A stretch of 64,000 nt of DNA from Nocardioides sp. Kera G14 (GTDB taxonomy: Bacteria; Actinomycetota; Actinomycetes; Propionibacteriales; Nocardioidaceae): positions 992,001 to 1,056,000 of the forward strand of contig NZ_CP085839.1 in assembly GCF_020715565.1 (NCBI RefSeq). The letters run 5' to 3'. Shown piece after piece: positions 31,295 to 40,469 of the stretch. Under the pieces are notes generated by a model. It saw nothing but the letters and a program-made list of their open reading frames with translations, made no database searches and had not been told where the DNA came from. The first letter of the stretch is position 1. Every line of letters begins with the position of its first letter. The position numbers and the translations under genes were made by a program.

Positions 31295-32389
31295 ATGGGG
31301 ACCATTGGGACCAGGTCGGCGCACGCGCTGGCCGCTGCCGTCCTCGCTACCTGCCTCGGCGCCGTCGCCACCTCGGCCGCCGAAGCAGCGCCGTCGTCGC
31401 AGGGCAGTACGAGCTCGAACGGTCACGCAGCCAATGCCGCTGCGAACGGCACCGGGAATGGCGCAGTGAACGGACATGCGACGCACGGCAAGCAGGCTTC
31501 GGCTCCGCAGGCGAACGGTCAGGGACGAGGCCGCGCCGTCGGCAGGACACACGCCGGCGCCTCGCACGGCGCCGCGCAGAGGGGTGCCTCGGCTGCCGCC
31601 CCGGGAGCTCGAACCGCGTCCTCCTCACACACCGGTACGCCGTCCGCGGCTGCCGAGGGAGACCCGCCCGGTAACAACGGCACGGTCAAGATCATCACCC
31701 CCGGCACCGGTGACGGCATCCCGAACAACACCCCCCACCCGGGATGCACCGTGGGCGTTGAGTGGTACGGCTTCGACGAGGGTCCGGACGTGGTGTCCAC
31801 GGTGAGCTTCGCGATGCAGGCACCGACGGCCGACGCGACGGTGACGGTCGCCGGCGGGCCGCTGAGCGTGCCTGTCGGGGGCGACGCGGCCAGCGGGGCC
31901 GGCACCGCCACCGGCCTGGACGCTCGCGAGACCTACACCCTCAGCTTCACCGGCACGCCGCACCCGAAGCAGGGCTTCCACGTGAAGCTCACCGTCTCGA
32001 CGCCGCGCTCCAACGGAAGCGACCGGAAGACCAAGGTCTTCTGGGTCGCACCCTGCGACGCCGCGACGCCGGCGCAGAGCTTCCACGCCTCATCGGCCGC
32101 CCCGCCGGCCGGCGCGAGTTCGACGCCCGCTCCGCCGGCCGCCTTGGCTGGGCCGCCCATCAGGTTGACGCTCGCACACGCCTCGGGCCCCGGGACGGGC
32201 ACCTTCGTGAACGTCTCCGCGCCGTACGTGCCGGCGACGCCCTCGAGCTCGCCGGGCGTGCCCACTGCGGTCGACGCCGGGGAGGGCGGCCTCCTCAAGC
32301 GAGCGACCCTCTCGCTGGCCGGGGCGCTGCTCGCGTTGGGTGGTGGCCTCATCGCGCTGACGGCAGCGCGCCGGCGACGCAGTGCCTGA
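31295..32389 (+). CDS. Sortase-associated surface protein
   Basis: A 364-aa secreted protein with a signal peptide (cleavage near AEAAPSS) and a low-complexity Asn/Gly/Ala/Ser/His region (residues 35-130). A beta-rich domain follows (residues 130-260; NGTVKIITPGTGDGIPNN, VEWYGFDEGPDVVSTVSFAM, HVKLTVSTP) with two Cys (TPHPGCTV, VAPCDAA). The C-terminus is VPTAVDAGEGG, a hydrophobic helix and RRRR, the layout of a cell-wall sorting signal without LPXTG. AAGGAG lies upstream of ATG 31295. The adjacent class F sortase gene overlaps its end, suggesting enzyme and substrate. Confidence 0.85.
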   Translation: MGTIGTRSAHALAAAVLATCLGAVATSAAEAAPSSQGSTSSNGHAANAAANGTGNGAVNGHATHGKQASAPQANGQGRGRAVGRTHAGASHGAAQRGASAAAPGARTASSSHTGTPSAAAEGDPPGNNGTVKIITPGTGDGIPNNTPHPGCTVGVEWYGFDEGPDVVSTVSFAMQAPTADATVTVAGGPLSVPVGGDAASGAGTATGLDARETYTLSFTGTPHPKQGFHVKLTVSTPRSNGSDRKTKVFWVAPCDAATPAQSFHASSAAPPAGASSTPAPPAALAGPPIRLTLAHASGPGTGTFVNVSAPYVPATPSSSPGVPTAVDAGEGGLLKRATLSLAGALLALGGGLIALTAARRRRSA

Positions 32390-33008
32390 GAAGCGTCGGT
32401 CCGGCCTGGACGTGCGCCGCTCGGCGGGCGTCCTCGCCGGACTCGGTCTCGTCGCAGCCGGGCTGGTGTGGCAGCACGGGTCCACGGAGTCGGTCGCCAG
32501 CGGCGCGGACGCGGTGGTGGCGGCCAGGGGAGCGGCAGGCCCGCCCGTCCCGGCCGCGCGGGTGGTCGCGGCGGCGCACGGCGCCCCACGGCGGGTCGTC
32601 ATCCCCGCGCTGGGAGTGAACGCGCCCGTCGTGTCGGTCGAAGTCGCGGGCGGGACCCTCCTGCCCCCGGCCGACGCCTCGACACTCGGCTGGTGGGCAG
32701 GCGGTGCGGTTCCCGGATCGCCCGCCGGCAGTGTGCTCATCAGCGGACACACGGTGCACACCGGGGGAGGTGCGCTCGAGCACCTCGAGCGGCTCCACCT
32801 GGGCGATCGGGTCTCGGTGAGCACCGGCGGTGGACAGCGCGTCGTCTACACCGTGCGGAGGGTGGGCGTCTACGACAAGGGGCTGGTCGCGCGCCGCGCC
32901 GAGGCGCTCTTCGAGCAGGGTGGGCCGCCACGGCTGGTCCTGGTGACCTGCGGCGACTGGGACGGCACCCGCTTCCGCAGCAACGTCATCGTCATTGCCA
33001 CTGCGTGA
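32382..33008 (+). CDS. Class F sortase
   Basis: A 208-aa membrane-anchored transpeptidase. N-terminal helix (AGVLAGLGLVAAGLVWQH), then the sortase barrel: RVVIPALGVNAPVVSVEVAG, GSVLISGHTVHTGGG (catalytic His), LVTCGDWDGTRFRSNVIVIA (catalytic Cys and Arg). The SGHTVH and TCGDWDGTRFRSN forms are typical of class F. Starts at GTG 32382, overlapping the surface-protein gene by 8 nt. Class F enzymes in actinobacteria are poorly characterised; the preceding gene is the likely substrate. Confidence 0.92.
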   Translation: MPEKRRSGLDVRRSAGVLAGLGLVAAGLVWQHGSTESVASGADAVVAARGAAGPPVPAARVVAAAHGAPRRVVIPALGVNAPVVSVEVAGGTLLPPADASTLGWWAGGAVPGSPAGSVLISGHTVHTGGGALEHLERLHLGDRVSVSTGGGQRVVYTVRRVGVYDKGLVARRAEALFEQGGPPRLVLVTCGDWDGTRFRSNVIVIATA

Positions 33009-33044
33009 CACCGGCCGGCCGCGCACTGCGCGGCCGGCCGGTGT
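33008..33044. terminator. Long perfect hairpin between convergent genes
   Basis: An 18-bp arm (33008-33025) is perfectly inverted at 33027-33044 with a single central C. It starts at the last base of the sortase stop codon and ends 16 nt before the kgd stop. It is all GC-rich with no T-tract, so it may act as a roadblock or Rho-linked terminator for both strands. Confidence 0.75.
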
Positions 33045-33060
33045 CTGGGGGCGAAGTTCC

Positions 33061-36000
33061 TCAGGCGAAGGCGGCGTCGAGCAGCTCGGCCTGCTCGGCG
33101 AGGTGACGCTTCACCGTGCCGACCGCGGTGGTCGAGGAGGCCGGGCGGCTGATCAGCTCGGCGTCGACACCGAGCGGCTTGAACACGTTGAGCGCGAAGC
33201 TCGGCCACGGGCCCTGGTTCGCGGGCTCGTCCTGGACCCACTTCGCGGTGGCGTTCGGGTACTTCGCGAGCTCGGCGGCGATCTCGTCGTTCGGCCACGG
33301 GTAGAGCTGCTCGACACGCACGATCGCGACATCGTCGCGGTCACGCTTCTTGCGGTCAACGACCAGGTCCCACGTGAGGCGACCCGAGACGAGGAGCACG
33401 GTCTTCACCTTCGCGGCGTCGACCGTGGTGTCACCGACGACGGGCTGGAACGTGCCCGAGGTGAAGTCGGCCGGCTGGGAGGCGGCCTCCTTGCGGCGGA
33501 GCATCGACTTCGGGGTGAGCACGATCAGCGGACGGTGCAGCTCACCGAGGGCGTGGCGACGGAGCAGGTGGAAGTGGGACGCCGGGGTCGACGGCTGCGC
33601 CACGACCATGGCCTCGTCAGCACACAGCGCGAGGAAGCGCTCGATGCGCGCCGAGCTGTGGTCGGCACCCTGGCCCTCGTAGCCGTGGGGGAGGAGGAGC
33701 ACGACGCCGGAGTCCTGGCCCCACTTGGTCTTGCCCGCGGAGATGTACTCGTCGATGACGCTCTGGGCGCCGTTGACGAAGTCACCGAACTGGGCCTCCC
33801 AGAGGACCAGTGAGTCGGGGCGGGCGACCGAGTAGCCGTACTCGAAGCCGAGGGCGGCGTACTCGCTCAGCAGGGAGTCGTAGACGTAGAACTTCGCCTG
33901 GTCCTCGGACAGGTTGGACAGCGGCGTCCACTCGTCCGCATTGACCCGGTCGATCATCGTCGCGAAGCGCGAGGCGAAGGTGCCGCGGCGGGAGTCCTGG
34001 CCGGCGAGGCGGACCGAGCGGCCCTCCATGAGCAGGGAGCCGAAGGCGATGAGCTCGCCGGTGCCCCAGTCGATGCCACCGTCGGAGATCGACGCGGCGC
34101 GGCGCTGCAGCTGCGGCATCACCTTCGGGTGGACGGTGAAGCCCTCAGGCGGCGTGACGTAGGCGTCGGCGATCCGCTTGAGGACCTCCGGACTGATCGC
34201 CGTCGTCGCCTCGGTGCTGACCGTCTTCTCCGGGTAGTCCGGGACGGTCTCCCACTGCTCGGGCTTCTTGTCGGCGTCGCGGACCTCGGTGAAGACCCGC
34301 TCGAGCTGGGCCTGATAGTCGCGCAGGACCTCCTCGGCCTCCTCGACCGTGATGTCGCCACGGCCGATGAGCGACTCGGTGTAGAGCTTGCGGACCGAGC
34401 GCTTCTGCTCGATGAGGTCGTACATCAGCGGCTGCGTGAAGGACGGGTCGTCGCCCTCGTTGTGACCACGGCGGCGGTAGCAGACGAGGTCGATGACGAC
34501 GTCCTTGTGGAACCGCTGGCGGAAGTCGAAGGCGAGCCGGGCCGCGCGGACGCAGGCCTCGGGGTCGTCACCGTTGACGTGGAAGATCGGCGCCTGGACC
34601 ATGCGGGCCACGTCGGTCGCATAGAGCGAGGAGCGTGACGAGCCGGGCGAGGTGGTGAAACCGACCTGGTTGTTGATCACGAGGTGGACGGTGCCGCCGG
34701 TGCGGTAGCCGCGGAGCTGGCCGAGCTGGAAGGTCTCGGCGACGACGCCCTGGCCCGCGAAGGCCGCGTCGCCGTGGATCAGCAGCGGCAGAACGGGGAA
34801 GCCCTCGCCTTGGTTGAGGACGTCCTGCTTGGCGCGGACGATGCCCTCGAGCACCGGGTCGACGACTTCGAGGTGCGACGGGTTCGCCGCCACGGAGACC
34901 TTGATCGTGTCGCCCGAGCCGGCCGTGAACTCACCGTCGGCACCGAGGTGGTACTTCACGTCGCCGGAGCCCTGGACCGTGCGCGGGTCGATGTTGCCCT
35001 CGAACTCGCGGAAGATCTGGTTGTAGGACTTGCCCACGATGTTGGCCAGCACGTTGAGGCGACCACGGTGGGCCATGCCGATCGCGACCTCCTCGAGGCC
35101 GGTCTCGGCGGCAGCCTCGGCGATCTCGTCGATCACCGGGATGGCGGTCTCGCCACCCTCGAGGGAGAAGCGCTTCTGGCCGACGAACTTCGTCTGCAGG
35201 AAGGTCTCGAACGCCTCGGCCTCGTTGAGCTTGAGCAGGATGCGGAGCTGTTCCTCACGCGGCGTACGGTCGAACGGCGTCTCCACGCGCTCCTGGATCC
35301 AGGCGCGCTGCTCCGGGTCCTGGATGTGCATGTACTCGATGCCGGTGGTGCGGACGTACGCGTTGCGGAGCACCCCGAGGATGTCGCGCAGCTTCATGAA
35401 CGACTTGTTGGCCGGGCCGAACGAGCCGGTCGGGAACTCGCGGTCGAGGTCCCACAGCGTCAGGCCGTGGTTCTCGATCTCGAGGTCGGGATGGGTGCGC
35501 TGCTTGTACTCGAGAGGGTCGATGTCGGCCATCAGGTGACCGCGGACGCGGAAGGCGTTGATCATCTCGCCGACGCGGACCTGCTTGGAGATCTGGTCGT
35601 CGTGCGTGGTCGCGACGTCGCGGCTCCAGCGGATCGGGATGTAGGGGATCCGCAGCGAGCGGAAGATCTCGTCGTAGAAGCCGTTCTCGCCGAGCAGCAT
35701 CTTGTGGACGGCGGCCAGGAACTCGCCCGACTGCGCTCCCTGGATCACGCGGTGGTCGTACGTCGACGTCATCGTCATGATCCGGCTGACCGCGTCGCGG
35801 GCGAGGTTCGCCTCGGAGGCGCCCTGCAGCTCCGGCGGGTAGTCCATCGAGCCGACGCCGATGATGGCGGCCTGGCCCTGCATCAGGCGGGGCACGGAGT
35901 TGTTGGTGCCGAGGCCGCCGACGTTCGTGAGGCTGACCGTCGTGCCGGAGTAGTCCTCCATGGTCAGCTTGTTGTCCTTGGCCTTGCGCACGATGTCCTC

Positions 36001-36801
36001 GTACGCCGTCCAGAACTGCGCGAAGTCCATGGACTCGCAGCCCTTGATCGAGGGGGCGACCAGCTGGCGGGTGCCGTCGGGCTTCGACTGGTCGATCGCG
36101 AGACCGAGGTTGATGTGGGCCGGCGTCACCTGGGTGGGCTTGCCGTTGACCTCGGCGTAGGTGTTGTTCATCGCCGGGTTGGCCTTGATCGCCTTGATGA
36201 TGGCGTAGCCGATGAGGTGCGTGAAGGAGACCTTGCCGCCGCGGGCGCGTGCGAGGTGGTTGTTGATGACGGTGCGGTTGTCCCAGAGCAGCTTCACCGG
36301 GATGTTGCGGACCGAGGTCGCGGTCGGGACCGCGAGCGAGATGTCCATGTTCTTCGCGGTGGCCGCCGGGATGCCGCGCAGCGTCGTGTAGACGGGCTCG
36401 TCGTTGGTCGCGACGGGGGCGGGCGCCGGAGCGTCCTTCGGCACCGGGTTGGTGGTGCCCTTCGCCGGCTCGGCCGCCTTGGTGTTGGCGGGACGCGGAG
36501 TCGCCACGGGGGCAGGGGCCGCGGGAGTGGCGCTCGGAGTCGGGAGGTGCTCCGGCGCCGTGGACGTGGGAGTGGGGGCCGGGCCCGGAGTCGTGGCCGC
36601 CTTCTGAGCGGTGCCGTTCCCGTTACTGCTCGGCGTGCCGTTCGAGGGGCTGCCCGGGTCGCCGTTCGCCTCGAAGAACTTCACCCAGACCGGGTCAACG
36701 CTCGAGGGGTCCTTCCTGTACTGGTCGTACATCTCCTCGACGAGCCATTCGTTGGCTCCGAACTCTTCCGGGATGTCGCTGGTCTGGGCACTCGTCTCCA
36801 C
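33061..36801 (-). CDS. kgd: Multifunctional 2-oxoglutarate decarboxylase/dehydrogenase Kgd
   Basis: About 1246 aa, similar in size to mycobacterial Kgd. Order: a short N-terminal segment ([20 protein letters not shown]), a Pro/Ala/Thr linker, an E2-type succinyltransferase domain ([20 protein letters not shown]) and the ThDP-dependent E1 domain ([69 protein letters not shown]). It runs the 2-oxoglutarate step of the TCA cycle and in relatives is inhibited by GarA. Start GTG 36801 follows TTGAGG; GTG 36822 is an alternative. An AGCCT-CA-AGGCT palindrome overlaps the ribosome site (36803-36814). Confidence 0.96.
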   Translation of the reverse strand: METSAQTSDIPEEFGANEWLVEEMYDQYRKDPSSVDPVWVKFFEANGDPGSPSNGTPSSNGNGTAQKAATTPGPAPTPTSTAPEHLPTPSATPAAPAPVATPRPANTKAAEPAKGTTNPVPKDAPAPAPVATNDEPVYTTLRGIPAATAKNMDISLAVPTATSVRNIPVKLLWDNRTVINNHLARARGGKVSFTHLIGYAIIKAIKANPAMNNTYAEVNGKPTQVTPAHINLGLAIDQSKPDGTRQLVAPSIKGCESMDFAQFWTAYEDIVRKAKDNKLTMEDYSGTTVSLTNVGGLGTNNSVPRLMQGQAAIIGVGSMDYPPELQGASEANLARDAVSRIMTMTSTYDHRVIQGAQSGEFLAAVHKMLLGENGFYDEIFRSLRIPYIPIRWSRDVATTHDDQISKQVRVGEMINAFRVRGHLMADIDPLEYKQRTHPDLEIENHGLTLWDLDREFPTGSFGPANKSFMKLRDILGVLRNAYVRTTGIEYMHIQDPEQRAWIQERVETPFDRTPREEQLRILLKLNEAEAFETFLQTKFVGQKRFSLEGGETAIPVIDEIAEAAAETGLEEVAIGMAHRGRLNVLANIVGKSYNQIFREFEGNIDPRTVQGSGDVKYHLGADGEFTAGSGDTIKVSVAANPSHLEVVDPVLEGIVRAKQDVLNQGEGFPVLPLLIHGDAAFAGQGVVAETFQLGQLRGYRTGGTVHLVINNQVGFTTSPGSSRSSLYATDVARMVQAPIFHVNGDDPEACVRAARLAFDFRQRFHKDVVIDLVCYRRRGHNEGDDPSFTQPLMYDLIEQKRSVRKLYTESLIGRGDITVEEAEEVLRDYQAQLERVFTEVRDADKKPEQWETVPDYPEKTVSTEATTAISPEVLKRIADAYVTPPEGFTVHPKVMPQLQRRAASISDGGIDWGTGELIAFGSLLMEGRSVRLAGQDSRRGTFASRFATMIDRVNADEWTPLSNLSEDQAKFYVYDSLLSEYAALGFEYGYSVARPDSLVLWEAQFGDFVNGAQSVIDEYISAGKTKWGQDSGVVLLLPHGYEGQGADHSSARIERFLALCADEAMVVAQPSTPASHFHLLRRHALGELHRPLIVLTPKSMLRRKEAASQPADFTSGTFQPVVGDTTVDAAKVKTVLLVSGRLTWDLVVDRKKRDRDDVAIVRVEQLYPWPNDEIAAELAKYPNATAKWVQDEPANQGPWPSFALNVFKPLGVDAELISRPASSTTAVGTVKRHLAEQAELLDAAFA

Positions 36802-36901
36802 GAGCCTCAAGGCTAGACCCACCGAGGTGGAAATACCCGGCGAGGGGTCACCTTTCGGGCAGGGTGTCATGTAACCCACACCAAGACGGGACCCCAGACC
36901 C

Positions 36902-37531
36902 ATGAACATTGGCAGAAAGACTCTTCTGGCAGGCGGAATCGCCCTCGCCGGGAGCCTTGCCATCAGCGCGTGCAGCACGCCCAACCCGCTCAAGAAGGAC
37001 GACGGAGGTGAGAGCCCGAGCGCACAGGCGAGCACTGCGACGCAGGTCACGGTCGCCGCCGTGACGGGCAAGCTGGACCAGGCCGGCCGCGACAAGCTCT
37101 CCGCGGCGGTGACCACGGTGGTCGACACCTACCTCGACGCCGCCTACCTCGGCGACTTCCCGCGGGCGGACTTCGGTGGCGCCTTCGCCGCCTTCACCGA
37201 CGGGGCGAAGGCCAAGGCCCAGGGCGATCTCGACCTGCTCACGAGCAGCGCGCTCTCCGACCAGATCGATCACGCCGAGGCGACCGCACGCCGGGTGTCG
37301 CTCGACGTGCTGTCGCCGAAGAACGTGCCCTCGGGTGTCACCGCGAGATGGTCGCTCACCTTCGAGACGACCGGCTCCCTGACGTCCACCCAGCAGGTGA
37401 GGGGCTCTCTCGCCCTCACCCCCGACGACTCAGGCAGCTGGAAGGTCTTCGGCTACACCGTCGAGCACGGCCCGGCCGTTCCGCTTGCGACCGGCACGCC
37501 GGCCAGCCCGAGCTCGGAGGTCACCCAGTGA
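36902..37531 (+). CDS. Lipoprotein upstream of an LCP gene
   Basis: A 209-aa lipoprotein with lipobox ISAC (Cys residue 24: [20 protein letters not shown]). The mature part has a helical segment ([20 protein letters not shown]), [20 protein letters not shown] and strands like an NTF2/SnoaL-type fold ([12 protein letters not shown]). No enzymatic motif is recognised. The stop overlaps the start of the LCP gene (GTGA), so the pair probably works together at the outer face of the membrane. Divergent from kgd with a 100-nt gap. Confidence 0.85.
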   Translation: MNIGRKTLLAGGIALAGSLAISACSTPNPLKKDDGGESPSAQASTATQVTVAAVTGKLDQAGRDKLSAAVTTVVDTYLDAAYLGDFPRADFGGAFAAFTDGAKAKAQGDLDLLTSSALSDQIDHAEATARRVSLDVLSPKNVPSGVTARWSLTFETTGSLTSTQQVRGSLALTPDDSGSWKVFGYTVEHGPAVPLATGTPASPSSEVTQ

Positions 37532-38487
37532 AGCTCATGAGTCTCCGTCGTCTGCTCGTCACGACCGGCCTCGCCGGCGTACTCGGGACGACGCTCTTCG
37601 TGCTGCCCGACTCCACCGCACAGCCGGACTCCGCCGTGCTGGTCGCCACGAACCGTGCCCGCAAGGTCGACATCGGGAAGGACATGCTCTACGTCCTCGC
37701 CGTCGGCACCGATGCGCGTCCGGGCGAGGACATGCTGCACGCCCGTGGTGACGCCATCCAGATGGTGTCGATCAACACGAAGACGGGCGCCTCGGCCATC
37801 ATCGGCGTCCCGCGCGACTCGTGGGTCGACATCCCCGGTCACGGTTTCGAGAAGATCAACGCCGCGCTCTACTTCGGTGGCCCCAAGCTCTTCGCCCAGA
37901 CGGTGGGCGACCTCGTCGGCATTCAGCCCGACTACGTCTTCCTCACCCGCTTCGAGGGCCTGCAGGCGATGGTCGGCACCATCGGCGGCGTCGACATCGA
38001 CAACCCGTTCTTCTTCTCCGACGAGAACCTCAAGAAGAAGGGCTTCCAGGCGGGCAAGATCCACCTGACCGGGTACGAGGCGCTCGCCTACTCGCGCATC
38101 CGGCACGCCCTGCTCCGCGGCGACTTCGACCGCTCGCGCCACCAGGAGGTCGTGATGCGGGCGATCCAGAAGAAGGTCTTCCGCAAGGCGGCGAGCCCGG
38201 GCTTCCTCGCGAAGGGTGTCGCCTCGGTGATGAAGAGCCTGCACACCGACCTCTCGCCGGTCGAGCTCTTCAAGCTCGGCACCCTGCTCGCCACCCTCGA
38301 CCCCGCGAAGGTGACGAACTGCGTGGTGCAGGGCGGCATCGGCGTGAGCTCCGGCGGTGCCAGCATCGTCGAGCCGTACGTCGACCAGGCGCGCTCCATG
38401 GGGGCGGACGCCAAGAAGGACGGCGTGCTGAGCAAGTGCGAGTCGCCGTGGAAGGTGCCCGACCCGGCCTCCGGGGCGGCCAACTGA
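37528..38487 (+). CDS. LytR-CpsA-Psr (LCP) family protein
   Basis: A 319-aa membrane-anchored protein (LLVTTGLAGVLGTTLFVLP) with the LCP domain: VLAVGTDARPGEDMLHARGD, ASAIIGVPRDSWVDIPGHG, KINAALYFGGPKLFAQTV, GGVDIDNPFF, LTGYEALAYSRIRH and RGDFDRSRHQEVVM. Arg and Asp residues of the pyrophosphate site are present. LCP enzymes attach teichoic-acid-like or other phosphate-linked glycopolymers to peptidoglycan, possibly the polymer made by the transferase at 3640-4800. GTG 37528 has GGAGG 7 nt upstream. Confidence 0.92.
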   Translation: MKLMSLRRLLVTTGLAGVLGTTLFVLPDSTAQPDSAVLVATNRARKVDIGKDMLYVLAVGTDARPGEDMLHARGDAIQMVSINTKTGASAIIGVPRDSWVDIPGHGFEKINAALYFGGPKLFAQTVGDLVGIQPDYVFLTRFEGLQAMVGTIGGVDIDNPFFFSDENLKKKGFQAGKIHLTGYEALAYSRIRHALLRGDFDRSRHQEVVMRAIQKKVFRKAASPGFLAKGVASVMKSLHTDLSPVELFKLGTLLATLDPAKVTNCVVQGGIGVSSGGASIVEPYVDQARSMGADAKKDGVLSKCESPWKVPDPASGAAN

Positions 38488-38519
38488 GGCACTCCGGGCA
38501 CAAATCGTGACCATTTCGA

Positions 38520-38536
38520 GTCCCCGTATCGGGGAC
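38520..38536 (+). terminator. Hairpin after the LCP gene
   Basis: GTCCCCG-TAT-CGGGGAC lies 32 nt after the LCP stop, followed by CGTAGT-CGT-ACTACG (38546-38560). Neither has a T-tract. They may end LCP transcription or shape the leader of the importer operon starting at 38572. Confidence 0.4.
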
Positions 38537-38571
38537 GGGAGGGCGCGTAGTCGTACTACGGTCCCGGCATC

Positions 38572-39552
38572 ATGATCGCCTACCTCGGGCGGCGGATCGC
38601 CAACTACGTCGTGCTCACAGCCGTCGCGAGCTGCCTTGCCTATGTCCTCGCCAGCCTCACGCTGAACCCAGCGGCACAGATGGAGGGACGCCACCCCCGC
38701 CCGCCGCAGCACACCATCGACCTCTTCCTCGACGGCATGGGGGTGAACCCCCACGACCCGTTGTGGCAGCGGACGCTGCACTGGTTCGCGGGGGTGATCC
38801 ACGGTGACTTCGGCATCGGGGTCAACAACCAGTCGGTCGCGCACCAGATGTGGGTCCGGATGGGCATCTCCCTGGAGATGCTGCTCGTCGGCTCGATCCT
38901 CGGCACGCTGCTCGGCATCGCCCTCGGGGTCTGGGGCGCGATGCGCCAGTACAAGCTCTCGGACAACGTCGTGACGACGGCGTCGTACGTCATCTTCGCG
39001 GCGCCCACCTTCGTGCTCGGCATCCTGGCGATGATCATCACCACGAAGCTCAACCACGCGATCGGGCACACCGTGATCACGTTCTCGGGCCCCAAGTCCG
39101 CGATCGTCGACGGCGGCTTCTGGCCGCACGTCTGGGACCGGATCTCCCACCTGCTCCTGCCGAGCATCGTGCTGATCCTCATGACGGCAGCGAGCTTCAG
39201 CCGCTACCAGCGTGCCTCGATGCTCGACGTGCTCGACGCGGACTACATCCGCACGGCCAGGGCCAAGGGCCTGCGCCAGGGAGCTGCCACGCTGCGCCAC
39301 GGTGTCCGGGTCGCGCTCATCCCGATGGCGGTCTTCTTCGCGTACAGCATCGGCCTGCTGGTCACCGGCTCGCTCTTCCTCGAGGTGATCTTCGGCTGGG
39401 ACGGCATGGGCCAGTACGCCATCCGCACGCTGCAGCAGTCCGACATCAACGGCATCGCGGGCACCACGTGCTACATCGCCGTGCTCACCCTGATCAGCTC
39501 GACGCTCTCGGAGATCCTCTTCGTGGCGCTGGACCCCCGAGCGAGGCTCTGA
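38572..39552 (+). CDS. Oligopeptide-type ABC permease (DppB/OppB)
   Basis: A 326-aa permease with about six spans. An N-terminal helix (YVVLTAVASCLAYVLASLTL) is followed by a periplasmic loop with DFGIGVNNQSVAHQMWVRMG. The EAA motif is YIRTARAKGLRQGAATLRHG, and the last spans include GSLFLEVIFGWDGMGQYAIR. Works with the DppC-like permease, fused ATPase and binding protein that follow. Its TGA overlaps the next ATG (TGATG). Confidence 0.93.
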   Translation: MIAYLGRRIANYVVLTAVASCLAYVLASLTLNPAAQMEGRHPRPPQHTIDLFLDGMGVNPHDPLWQRTLHWFAGVIHGDFGIGVNNQSVAHQMWVRMGISLEMLLVGSILGTLLGIALGVWGAMRQYKLSDNVVTTASYVIFAAPTFVLGILAMIITTKLNHAIGHTVITFSGPKSAIVDGGFWPHVWDRISHLLLPSIVLILMTAASFSRYQRASMLDVLDADYIRTARAKGLRQGAATLRHGVRVALIPMAVFFAYSIGLLVTGSLFLEVIFGWDGMGQYAIRTLQQSDINGIAGTTCYIAVLTLISSTLSEILFVALDPRARL

Positions 39553-40469
39553 TGACCGGCATGTCAGGCATGGAGTTGGCCGAGGCCAACGAGCTCAACG
39601 AGGTCGTGACCACCAAAGTCGCGCGCAGTCGCGGGGCGATCGTGTGGGCGCGTCTGCGACGAGCCAAGCGATTCTGGATCGGCGCGATCGTCATCCTGCT
39701 GCTGGTGCTCTGGGCGGCGGTCGGTCCCCTCTTCTACCAGTGGGACCCGGTCGAGCAGGACGCCTACAACCTCAACTGGCCACCCACGACGCTGCACTGG
39801 TTCGGCACCAACGACCTGGGTCAGGACATCTTCTCCCAGACCATGCAGGGTCTGCGGAAGTCGTTGATCATCGGGTTCGTCGGCGGCCTGGTCAGCACGT
39901 TCCTCTCGGCGACGATCGGCTCCTTCGCCGGGTACATCGGTGGCAGGAGCGACAAGGTCATCGCCTGGTTCATCAATCTGATGCTCGTGCTTCCGACCCT
40001 CTTCGTGCTCATCATCCTGTACCCCGTGACGAAGGGCAGCTGGATCGTCCTGACCTGCTTCCTCGCGATCACCAGCTGGATGGTGATGGCGCAGACGGTC
40101 AGGATGCAGACCAGGGCTCTGCGCGAGCGGGAGTTCGTCAAGGCGTCCCGTTACATGGGCTTCGGCAGCTGGCACGTCATCCGTACCCACGTGTTGCCCA
40201 ACGTCATGTCGATCCTCCTGATCGACGCCACGATCAGCATCGGTGACGTGATCCTGTCCGAGACCGGTCTCTCCTTCATCGGCTTCGGTGTCCAGCCGCC
40301 CGACGTCTCGCTCGGCACCCTCCTCGACGGCGGGTGGACCGCCGCGACGACGCGGCCGTGGCTCTTCCTCTTCCCCTCAGGTGTGCTTGTGATTCTCCTT
40401 CTCGCGATCAACCTCGTCGGTGACGCGCTGCGTGACGCCCTCGACCCGCGAGGAGGCGGCCGTGGCTGA
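39552..40469 (+). CDS. Oligopeptide-type ABC permease (DppC/OppC)
   Basis: A 305-aa permease with a cytoplasmic N-terminal tail, then WIGAIVILLLVLWAAVGPLF, the GTNDLGQDIFSQTMQGLRKS motif typical of OppC, and the EAA loop FVKASRYMGFGSWHVIRTHV LPN. GLSFIGFGVQPPDVSLGTLL is the usual late family block. The ATG overlaps the stop of the first permease. Forms the heterodimeric channel with it. Confidence 0.94.
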   Translation: MTGMSGMELAEANELNEVVTTKVARSRGAIVWARLRRAKRFWIGAIVILLLVLWAAVGPLFYQWDPVEQDAYNLNWPPTTLHWFGTNDLGQDIFSQTMQGLRKSLIIGFVGGLVSTFLSATIGSFAGYIGGRSDKVIAWFINLMLVLPTLFVLIILYPVTKGSWIVLTCFLAITSWMVMAQTVRMQTRALREREFVKASRYMGFGSWHVIRTHVLPNVMSILLIDATISIGDVILSETGLSFIGFGVQPPDVSLGTLLDGGWTAATTRPWLFLFPSGVLVILLLAINLVGDALRDALDPRGGGRG

